The notes beneath the pieces are model-generated. The model saw only the letters and a list, made by a program, of their open reading frames with translations, was not told the origin of the DNA and did no database searches. A DNA stretch of 64,000 nt from Hippopus hippopus (lineage: Eukaryota; Mollusca; Bivalvia; Cardiida; Cardiidae): contig OX328099.1 in the NCBI GenBank assembly GCA_946811185.2, forward strand, positions 37,559,299 through 37,623,298, written 5' to 3'. The position numbers and the translations under genes are program-made. Below, piece after piece: positions 34,965 to 44,278 of the stretch (positions are counted from its first letter, which is position 1; the number at the start of each line of letters is the position of its first letter).

Positions 34965-35607
34965 CTCTTTACCAAACAACAAAAATGTAGACTTGTCCAA
35001 ATTCAAAGCATTTGCAGACGACAATTTAAATGTGGCTCAAATGGCGCAAACTTTCTTTGATTAGGTAGAAAACATTGTGGGAAAAGGAGAAAATGCTGGT
35101 TACCAGCATTTTCTCTTTTTTTTTCACTATGTTTTCAAAAGGCTTCTTTCCCAGGGTCGTGAAATGTCGGCATTGTGTGGTAAAGGGTTAAACCTTTACC
35201 AAACAATTCCAGTTAAGCTTTTGAAAACAATGTAGGGAAATGAGAAAATGTTTGTAACCAGCATTTTCTCCTTTTGCTACAATGTTTTCTTTTCTATCAG
35301 AGAATTAAAGCTCATTGAATTAATAGTGAATTTGTCATACCTTGAGTTTCATAGAGTCTAATATTGGTTGTTGGGGAAAGGGTTAACCTTTTACCAAACA
35401 ATCCCAGGTTTTAGTGATCCTAAAGAAAAGGACTTTTGAAAACATTGTTGAAAAAGGAGAAAATGCTGGTAACCAGCATTTTCTCCTTTTCCCACAATGT
35501 TTTCTACCCTATCAAAGACAGAAATCATCATTTTCGCAACATCTAATTTGTTGTCTGCAAATGCTTACAATTTAGCCCAATCCAAAATTTTGTTGTTTGG
35601 TAAAGAG
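34965..35607. mobile_element. Array of three family A MITEs sharing single TTAAs
   Basis: 34965-35187 (+), 35192-35382 (-) and 35387-35607 (-). TTAA sits at 34961-34964, 35188-35191, 35383-35386 and 35608-35611, with no other bases between the elements. Confidence 0.9.
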
Positions 35608-35941
35608 TTAAGCAAGTAGTCTTCTGGTGAACTTACAATGCTAAGCTTGCTTAGGACAACTTACAATGTCATGAAGAGCTTTTGGAACATTGTACATCAA
35701 GAAGACTGCACTTTCTGCTCAAAGTCTGGTCTACAGTCTATACTGTAGGTATTTTGTTATAATTATATTCTGGGTAAGAAAAAGCTTTGAAAGTGCAATA
35801 TTTGTTTGGGGTTTTTATCTCTTACAAAACAAATCTACTGCATTATACAATTTATATCTAAGCCATAAAAACTTATAATGAAATAAATGGCAAGATTTGA
35901 CATCAAGACACAACAAAGACTGGGGCAGTAACCACCAGCCA

Positions 35942-36074
35942 TGCTAAATTTGTAAACTTTTAAATTCTAAAACTAGCCATATAATTGGCTGATACTGTAT
36001 ATCTCAGCCAATCAGATGGCAAGTATTGAAATTTGTAATTATAACAATACTTAGAATGGATGAAGAATACAGCA
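35942..36074. repeat. Family N foldback element, copy 2
   Basis: AAACTAGCCATATAATTGGC faces GCCAATCAGATGGCAAG, and the outer right arm TAGAATGGATGAAGAATAC matches copy 1. Confidence 0.72.
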
Positions 36075-36087
36075 CCAGTTCATAAAT

Positions 36088-36348
36088 GGCCTGCAACATG
36101 CAAAAAGGGGCATTCAGACATTTGTGTAAAGTGTCATCTCGGATCAGCCTGCGCAGTCCGCGCAGGCTAATCCGAGACGACACTTTCCGTTCTTATGCAT
36201 TTTTCTCTTTCACGCAAGTCTACCATGGTACAAAATCGAATGTAGTTGTAAAGTATTGTCTTGGATCAGTCTGCGTGGACTGCGTAGGCTGATCAGAGAC
36301 GACACTTTACGCAAATGTCCGAATGCCCCTTTTCGCATGTTGCAGGCC
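36088..36348. mobile_element. Family E foldback element, copy 2
   Basis: 261 bp, GGCCTGCAACATGC to GCATGTTGCAGGCC, two internal GC hairpins, AAAT on both sides (36084-36087, 36349-36352). Confidence 0.9.
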
Positions 36349-36476
36349 AAATCATGTTGGCACACAGAATAATAAACAGGATATTACCACACAATTACAA
36401 CACCTAGAATGTAATAAAGATACAACAAAATACAGATACGGATCTAATACAGATATAATCTACTTTATTATCTTAA

Positions 36477-36653
36477 CCCTTTACCACACAATCACAACTT
36501 TTAACAACCCTGAGGAGGATGGCCTTTTCTCCTTTTCCAACAATGTTTTCTACCCTATCAAAGAAAAATTGCACCATCTGAGCCACATTGAAATTGTCGT
36601 CTGCAATTGCTTTCAATTTAGACAAGGCTAAAATTTTGTTGTCTGGTAAAGAG
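36477..36653 (-). mobile_element. Family A MITE lacking one hairpin arm
   Basis: 177 bp between TTAA 36473-36476 and TTAA 36654-36657. About 45 bases, including the GAAAACATTG arm and the loop, are absent. Confidence 0.88.
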
Positions 36654-36841
36654 TTAATCATTTTATGATGAAATCCAGCAAGATCTAAGCTTTGACCTAT
36701 CTACTTGAAAACTATGCAAATGCCTGTGATTAAGGGTGTCATAATTTTTCAAAATAGAACCTATACAGAAGTACAAATCCATGCAGAACCACACTGGTAA
36801 AAAAATGTCACTGAAAATTAGAAAAAAGTGTGTGAATCTAT

Positions 36842-37407
36842 AGCTCCTTACCAAACCACAAACTTTTAGACTCTACCAAATTAAAAGCACTTGCAGATAG
36901 TGATTTCTGCTTTTGAAATGGCAAAAAACAGTACGAGAAAATGCTGGTTACCAGCTTTCTCCTTTTCCCACAATGTTTTCAAATGCTTCATTCTTCAGAG
37001 TCATTAAAATTTAGGTTTGTTTGGTAATGGCTTGAAAACTGCCTCAAAAAGATACTGGCCAACATAAAAAATGTACATAAATCAACTTCAAAATATCTTA
37101 TACCAGAACAAATTCGAAAAAGCACCATAAGCAAGTCAAATCTTCATCTACACAGTCTCTGGCAGTCAAGCTAAGCAGTCTTTGAGTTAACTCTCTACCT
37201 TACAATAAAATCTCAGACTTTGATCAAGTTGATAGCATTTGAAGACAACACAATCAATGTAGCTAAAAAGATAACTTTTTGTTGAAAGGGTAGATAACAT
37301 TGAGAAAAAAGGAGAAAATGCTAGTTATCAGCATTTTCTCTTTTTCCACAATGTTTTCAAAAGACTTTTTCTCCGGAGGTTGTTAAAACACAGGATTGAA
37401 TGGTACA
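36842..37407 (+). repeat. Two diverged family A copies
   Basis: 36842-37030 has a shortened left hairpin arm. 37190-37407 is complete with several changes (CTAGTTATCAG loop). Confidence 0.78.
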
Positions 37408-37664
37408 GACTTCATTGAATTTATGGATTCTCGCACATAAACAAGACATGAAACATATTTTTTCTCACTTTTCTAAAAGTAAAACACAGAAAAAAGCACC
37501 TTATACAAAATCTAAAAAAAAAAAAACAAAGTGAAAGCCAAACAGGAAACAAACTATGCTGCAAAAAACATTTGTTGGTGGTTCACAAATCATTTCTATT
37601 CACTGCTCATCTTAAGATTTCCAAAGAAGTCCAAAGTACCGGGAAAAAAAAAAAAACTGTTTAA

Positions 37665-37885
37665 CTCTTTACCAATCGACAAAATTTTAAACTGGTCCGA
37701 ATTGAAAGCATTTGCAGACGACAAAATAAAAGTAACTGCAAATTTGAAATTTGTATTGGGAAGGGTAGAAAACATTGTGGGAAAAGGAGAAAATGCTGGT
37801 TACCAGCATTTTCTTCTTTTTCCACAATGTTTTCAAAAGGCTTCTTTCTCAGGGTCGTTAAAAGTCGGGATTGTGTGGTAAAGGG
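37665..37885 (+). mobile_element. Complete family A MITE
   Basis: 221 bp between TTAA 37661-37664 and TTAA 37886-37889; hairpin with only two mismatches. Confidence 0.91.
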
Positions 37886-37919
37886 TTAAAAAAGATTACA
37901 CTGAGTCAAAACAGATTTC

Positions 37920-38045
37920 AGTGTGAAGCCTTTCAGTGCCAAAGCTAAAGACAGTGGATTTTCCAGACAGCATAGACCATGATCAGACTGCACAGAATGT
38001 GCAGTCTGATCTTGGATCTATGCTATCTGCTTGTACAGAGAAGAA
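37920..38045. repeat. Family C core fragment
   Basis: GATCAGACTGCACAGAATGT and GCAGTCTGATCTTGGATCTA remain; the TTAA ends are lost. Similar core scraps are at 12470-12545, 18890-18950, 48020-48100, 49400-49590, 50370-50430, 54060-54080, 55060-55150, 56270-56320 and 61525-61590. Confidence 0.65.
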
Positions 38046-38507
38046 TACAAGAGATCAATCTTTCTGCGTTTCAATATACTGTATTGTCAGCCATCAAAAA
38101 ATTTATTTGGTGTAAGGAATAAGGAATTAGTACAATACACACATCAAGGTTTCTAGGGCAATTCAAACAGTTTGTCTGCTGGGCATGTATCTACTAAATA
38201 AATGTACTTTCAAGTTTATGACAAGCTTTCAAGACCTTTTTTAATGATTCTCTATCACTTCAAAAACTTGTATAAAATCAACATCTTTCTAACTTCACAT
38301 GTAAATTATGCAAGTGTATAAATAAGAAACAAAAAGAAAGAAAACTGCCTTATCTGGCTATACAACATTTACCAAAGTAGGAATAATACTGCTGTATATT
38401 TGACACATCATAAAAGTTTTCTTATAAAAGGTAAAAGGTGAGAAACTTAAACTGTACAGGTAAGTAATAGTCTATAAAACTCAACTAGAACTGTCAACGG
38501 TAAAAAA

Positions 38508-38663
38508 TATACCCCTCACTGGTTGCATTGTCACTTGATCAGGAACCAAAATCAACAAGCTATCTCCAAGTGGTCATGGCAGGGATGGTTCCCTTAAAAT
38601 TTTAGCCAAACTTGTTGAAAGGCTGATGAGAAGTAAAACGGCAAAACATTACATCAACTAACT

Positions 38664-38694
<31 letters not shown>

Positions 38695-38745
38695 GAGATT
38701 CCAGTCCCCTCCCCCAGCTCTAACTTCATTGTGGGGGATATAAAT
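38508..38745. repeat. Dispersed repeat with (ACAG)n tract
   Basis: ATACCCCTCACTGGTTGCAT to CATTGTGGGGGATAT, with a pure ACAG microsatellite at 38662-38693. The outer ATACCCC/GGGGGATAT are inverted. A related GTCTGTCCGTGTGTCCG unit is at 3253-3360. Confidence 0.7.
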
Positions 38746-38974
38746 CAATACTGTTGTAAAATATATATAGTGTCTCACAAAATTTACAACACCGACTGAT
38801 TTGGCTATATAGGTACCTTATTTGATTTGTATGACCATACAGCTGTGAGTTTATAACTGTAAAAGCAGTCTTAAAAAATCGAACTACACCTACTCATAAA
38901 CCAGTCCTACAAATCAAACATAAACACATCTTATGATCTATAATTTAATCCATTACAGAAAAATAAAAACCTGT

Positions 38975-39985
38975 TATTAAACAAACTTAAAGACTAAGGC
39001 TTTTGGAAACATTGTGGTAAAAAGAGAAAAAAATGCTGGTAGATTCTGGGTGTGTTGTAATTATAACTTCCTTCAATGGGAAATATTTCTTACTGCTCGC
39101 ATGATAACCCTTTTCATACAATTCCGAGTTTTAACAACATTGAGGAAAAAAGCTTTTGAAAAAATTGTGGGAAAAGGAGAAAATGCTGCTAAACAGCATT
39201 TTTTCCTTTCCCCACAATGTTTTTTACCCTTTCAAAAACAAATCCCATTATTAGAGCCACATCTAAATTGTTGTCTGCAAATGCTTTTGATACAAACCCC
39301 TCTAAAATTTTGTTGTGTGGTAATGAGTCAAGTCAAAGCTACAGTTGGTACCACATAATTTTTCCAAGGTTTTCCTGTTACAGACAATATTCCAAGTTAA
39401 CTGTTTACCCAGACCATAAAATTTCCATTTGTCTAAGTTTGACAGCATTTGCAGGAAACAAATTTCTCATAGCTGAAAAGATGGTGTGCCAAAAAGGGTG
39501 AAAAACATAGAATTATCTGGCTAAGGGGAAAATCATAAAAACAGCTCATTCCTTTCAATGTTGCCCAAGTTTTCCGACTTCTAGGCAGAGGCTGTGCATG
39601 GCCTTACTAAAAAGCACCCTCAAACAATCAGTACCACCAGCAGAGATCAAGCCTAGAACCTCAGGACCACTAACCCTTCACCACCGAGTAGGTGGATTAA
39701 TATTATCAGCACCAAATATATAAATCCTACCTCTTGACAGCTAAAAATACAACCCACTGAAACTTCTACAGCTTTATCTTCTATCTGCTTGACTAAACAA
39801 GATGCTGGTATTGATCTAAGATCAAACCATGCTTTCTGTGCTGCCTGATCTTGATCTATGCTGTCCTTAACCCTTTACTAGATGGTAAAGTTTCAACCAG
39901 TATTTTCTCCTTTTCCAACAATGTTTTCAAAAGTCTTCTTTCTGAGAGTCATTTAAACTCTGGATTGTTTGGTAAAAGGTCAGAT
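38975..39985. repeat. Four family A fragments
   Basis: 38975-39045 (-, left half), 39104-39330 (-, complete, old), 39398-39505 (+, left half) and 39867-39980 (+, internal deletion joining the left end to the right hairpin arm). Confidence 0.74.
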
Positions 39986-40090
39986 TACAGCAACAGTTCA
40001 CATATTCATTAAGTCCTGGGTTTCACTAATAGGGCTAGGGCTGTGAAGGGTCTTACATAGAGAAACTCTCACAAAAAACCCAGTGTAGGC
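39570..40090 (-). repeat. SINE family 1 fragments
   Basis: 39570-39690 keeps a head (ACTCGGTGGTGAAGGG in reverse, box B TTCTAGGCTTGATC). 40005-40090 keeps a piece around GGTCTTACATAGAGAAAC. Similar scraps are at 32230-32310 and 47870-47950. Confidence 0.6.
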
Positions 40091-40608
40091 AGTGGATAAA
40101 ATTAATTAAAATAAAAATTATGTTTATAGAAAAGTTATACAAGCTATCAATTATGATCTAAGAATAAAAATCAATGTACTACACATGAAGTCTCTGTGTC
40201 ACCTGTCATATTTAAAAAAAAAAAAAAAAATCATTTCTACGGGCATCAGATCAAACTTGAAAAGGCCAAAATAAAACAACATGGCTAGTGACAATAGTAT
40301 CATATAAAAATGAAAATAAAAAGCATGTTTAATAACAAGTTATAAGGTACATGTATCAAGATCTAAGTATAAAATCAATATATAATAATATGCATTCTTT
40401 GACATATCAAAAGATCATAAACCCTGTAATCATGGGCTTTAGGGCCAGGGTCATGGCCATGAAAATGGCCAGTCATGCAGCCCAGGCTTGGATCAAGGGA
40501 ATATGGTCTGTTGCTATAGCAAAATAAATATTGTCAAATATGGCTTATATATTCAAAATTATAATACTGTGCACTGACCAGATTCAGAATTGTGTAAATA
40601 ACTAAATA

Positions 40609-41936
40609 TGAGGGCTGTTCGACATGTAATGTGTATTGTACCACAGCGCAATAACGCTTTGCACGATTTCGTGGATGACGATATGCTTGAATAGCTCTAT
40701 TCAATACCTTTCCAACGGCATAAACACGAGCCTTCAGCTCCACATAGTTGTAAACTTATAGTCATTTCAATAGAGCTAGTCGTTGACCACTGTTGTAAAA
40801 ATGGTTGGGAAACGGATAAAGAATATTGAAGAAATTTGAGCTTATATAAAAGTTCGCACAAAACTCGGTCATTCGGTAATGCAGATTTTTACTGAATTGG
40901 GGGAAGTTTATGGGTCTGATAAGGTATCTTATGAGACAGTTCGTAGGTGGAGAAAGAAATTTCTGACTGGCACAGAGTCCGTCAAAGATGCAGCAAAATC
41001 TGGCCGACCTGTGACTTTAACAGGCAAGGCAAATGTCTCAAAAGTCAGGAAAATAATTGAAAGTGATGGCAGATACATAATTCGTGATATTGCCAATGCT
41101 GTTGGCATATCGCTATCGTGGGCGCATTTCATTTTGAAGCATATTTTGAAAGTACGAAAGATTTCTGCCAGATGGATACGCATATATTGACAGATGACCA
41201 AAAACGGGTACGAGTACAAACCACTAAGCAATTGCTCAAAATGTTTCCCAAATTCAATCAAAGACAATTTGCAAACATTGTTACTGGTGACGAAACACGG
41301 GTTCACTATTTCGAACCAGTAAGAAAAATTGGAAACAAAATATGGCTAACTAAACACGGTAGAAGGCCTGTGGTTGTCAAAAGAAGCATAAGCACAAATA
41401 AGTTTCTTTACTGCATATTCTTCTCATGTGATGGTATAGCCGTACAAATTCCGGTGCCGAAGGACAAAAGTGTTACAGGTTGGTATTACCGAGATGTTAT
41501 ACTAAAAAAGGTCAAGAAATATCTTAAACGACACCCTGTGTCAGGATTTAGGCATGTTCGTCTACTTCATGATAATGCTCCATCACCTACATCTGAGCTT
41601 GTGAAGCAATTTTTGAAGTCGGAGAAGGTTACCGTCTTGCCACAGCCACCATACTCTCCAGATCTAGCCCCATGCGACTTTTTCCAAAACTTAAAAAGTT
41701 CTTATCTGGTCGTCATTACAAGTCCCAACAAGCCCTTGGCTCAGCCATCAGTCAGTGCCTCAGAGGTCTACCTAAATCAGCGTACAGTGACGCATTTCAG
41801 AAATGGATTCAGAGATTGAAATTATGTATTTCAAACTGCAGAGAATATTTTGAAAGAATGTAATGTTCATTTCACTATTTAAGTTGAATGTTTTTGAGAT
41901 ATCGTACAATACACATTACATATCAAACAACCCTCG
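40609..41936 (+). mobile_element. Full-length mariner transposon, inactive
   Basis: The element is 1328 bp with terminal inverted repeats of about 32 bp. The left begins TGAGGGCTGTTCGACATG and the right, read inward, CGAGGGTTGTTTGATATG; both continue TAATGTGTATTGTAC. TA dinucleotides at 40607-40608 and 41937-41938 fit the mariner TA duplication. Length, ends and transposase all match the mariner family. Confidence 0.93.
40801..41863 (+). pseudogene. Broken mariner transposase (DD34D)
   Basis: The helix-turn-helix region (YETVRRWRKKF, then VGISLSWAHFILK) is followed by the catalytic domain. Catalytic Asp codons are visible at 41289 (TGDET), 41571 (LLHDN) and 41676 (DLAPCD); the last two are separated by 34 residues, so it is DD34D mariner. 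Three lesions are seen: an in-frame TGA at 40837-40839 shortly after the ATG, a one-base frameshift near 41178, and a loss of about seven bases near 41680 just after the third Asp. Two usually conserved positions also differ (TGDETR, HDNAPSP). The ends remain intact, so it could in principle be mobilised in trans. Confidence 0.93.
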
Positions 41937-41998
41937 TACTGCACATATATGACTCTTTCCATCCAGAAAATGGACTTTTCTACATTTAACACTAAAAA

Positions 41999-42349
41999 GC
42001 CTAACACTTTACTACACAATCCTGTGTTTTAACGACCCTGAGGAAAAAGGCTTTTGAAAACATTGTATAGATAGAAGAAAATCCTGGTTGCCAGAATTCT
42101 CTCCTTTTCTCACAATGTTTTACACTCTTTGAAAGACCAATTCCACTTTATTTAGACACAACTAATACATCGCCTGCAAATGCTTTCAATTTGGTGAGGT
42201 CTTAAATTGTGACTCAAAACTTTAAATTTGGGAAGGGTAGAAAACATTTTGGGAAATGGAGAAAATGCTGGTTACCAGCATTTTCTCCTTTTCTCAGTGT
42301 GTTCAAAAGGCTATTAGTTAAGACTTGTGATTGTGTGGTAAAGGGTTAA
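41999..42349. repeat. Family A - copy and truncated + copy beside mariner
   Basis: 41999-42212 (-) and 42225-42349 (+, starts just before the hairpin, ends GTGGTAAAGGGTTAA). Confidence 0.8.
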
Positions 42350-43422
42350 ACAGTACATAGTATACTTTTCCAAAAAATATGAAGAAACCAGACTATACTA
42401 CACAGAAGAAAGATGCAAGGTTGGTGTTAAAATAATTCTGTGAGATCAAACATGACATTATTATATTATATTTCATGTGTCTATTTTTAGAAATGTTATG
42501 GGTAAAGAAATGTCGTAATTTAAGCTGGGGGGAATTATTTCCCCGTCACAGTGAATATTTTCCTCCTGCCGAAAATCTGAAACTACTTTTTTAAGTTTTT
42601 TAAGTTTTAAAAGTGGCATTCGTTGACAAAATAATCAGAGGAAATATATGATTTATTTCATCAGCTTGTGGTTAATATGGGGAAATATTTGCCTCAAAAG
42701 GAAAAGGTCCGCGAAAATAACTTGTGCCTTACGGCACTCGTTATTTTCGCATACCTTTCCCTTTTTCGGCAAATATTTCCCCATATTAACCACAAGCTGA
42801 TGAAATAAACTCTATGTATTTTCATGAATACCACCCTTTAAAATCAAATGCATGTTATTGATTATATGACATTCCCACAAACCTATGCCAAATTCTGATG
42901 CAAAATAAGAAAATACTTAGAAGTTACATACCCCATTAAGAAAATACCACTGAAAATACTTTTTTTATATTTGTCAGTCTTCTTTGCTGATGGTTTGCTA
43001 GCTATCACCTGACTAAATTCAGTAATGAACCTCTTTTGACCACTGGCAACATTATGAAAGCCTGCACAGCTCTCTTTAAAACATGTCATTATTTTCAAAA
43101 TATGTACAAGTCAAATATGGCATTCAAAGATTGAAATAGTATAAGAAAAAATTAAAATTTTACCTTGGCACCAAAAGTTCAGGCAAGCAATAAAACAGTG
43201 AAAGCAGTAGTTGAGATTCATGCATTCAGAGAGACTGATTATCTTTCATATCATAGCTAGATAACATACTGAAAGAAAAAAATTCCAAACTTGACTTAGT
43301 AGGACAAAATGACATGGTATAAAATAATTCTCTGTCATATGTTGTCGAGTTCTGTATCCTAAGGCAGCCAATGGGACCAGAACTAGTTTATATCTTAAAG
43401 ATATACATTGCTTCTCTTGTCT
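42350..43422. other. No gene seen
   Basis: Only the long inverted repeat 42653-42809 stands out. The rest is A/T-rich and may include the distal 3' UTR of UGCG. Confidence 0.5.
42653..42809. repeat. Long inverted repeat with inner hairpin
   Basis: Arms of about 55 bp (TTTATTTCATCAGCTTGTGG and its complement) enclose a second hairpin, GCGAAAATAAC/GTTATTTTCGC. The tip is GCCTTACGGC. The near-perfect pairing implies recent origin. Confidence 0.88.
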
Positions 43423-43985
43423 TAACCCTTTACCACACAATCCTTAATTTAAACTACCATTAACAACCCTTAAGAAGATGGCTTTTGAAAAACAATATTG
43501 GAAAAGGAGGAAATGCTGGCATGTGTTTTCTACCCTATAAAAGAAAGATACCATTACTTGACCACCATGCAATTCTTTGCTCTCCACACCCATTCAATTT
43601 GGACAAGTCTAAAGCTTTGTTGTTTGGTAAAGACTCAAATTCAAAACCAAACAACAACAAAATAAGCTCTAAATAATGCTTTCATAAAGATGGGCCGTCC
43701 TAAGCACCAGCCCTGTAACACATATAATGAACATCATGGGAAAATTACAATAATACAGGGTTTCAGACAGCAATTCATTAAAATGGTGACCACTGAGGAG
43801 AGCATCCAATTCCATCTAAACTGTTACTGCATGGGCAGTTTTTAGACCTGGATTTTCAAGGAGAGGAAAAAGTTCCCTCTCTTGACAGAATTGAAAAGAT
43901 TGTAGAAAAAGGAGAAATTGCTTGACACCAGTAATTGCTCCTCAACCCACAATATTTTCCAAATCTGTACACTGCAGAGGTGTAA
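43423..43985. repeat. Family A fragments 3' of UGCG
   Basis: 43423-43636 is a - copy with a collapsed hairpin. 43880-43985 is a + hairpin fragment with ACACCAGTAATTGC in the loop. Confidence 0.7.
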
Positions 43986-44098
43986 AGAGTCATATATGTA
44001 CAGTTACATATCTATTTCTTTACATTCAGTTCTGAAATAAAATCATTTATACGAAAAAGGTTTCTAAATCGATTGACAACACACATATGACACAAACA

Positions 44099-44278
44099 TC
44101 AAACTGTCTGCTTTGTAAAAATTTCCTCTACAATTCCTCCATATTTTAACCTAAACTTTCTTCCTCTCCAATTGATCTTTGGGTCCCAGTGTGATTGTAG
44201 TATAAGGAATAGATATACAAACTCATTCAGGAACCAGCACACAACATAGTCAAACTTGGAAAATGGAATACTGCCTCT
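44099..44278 (-). CDS. UGCG: UGCG terminal coding exon
   Basis: Acceptor CTTTACAG| followed by [16 protein letters not shown], a hydrophobic segment, and [18 protein letters not shown] to TGA at 44101-44099. This is the conserved C-terminus of the family. I did not find a clear AATAAA on the minus strand in the next few hundred bases. Confidence 0.95.
   Translation of the reverse strand, partial: RGSIPFSKFDYVVCWFLNEFVYLFLILQSHWDPKINWRGRKFRLKYGGIVEEIFTKQTV

Larger units (their letters stand above)
38750..40608. other. No host gene seen
   Basis: Family A and SINE fragments, an A17 run at 40211, and otherwise plain A/T-rich DNA up to the mariner. Confidence 0.6.
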
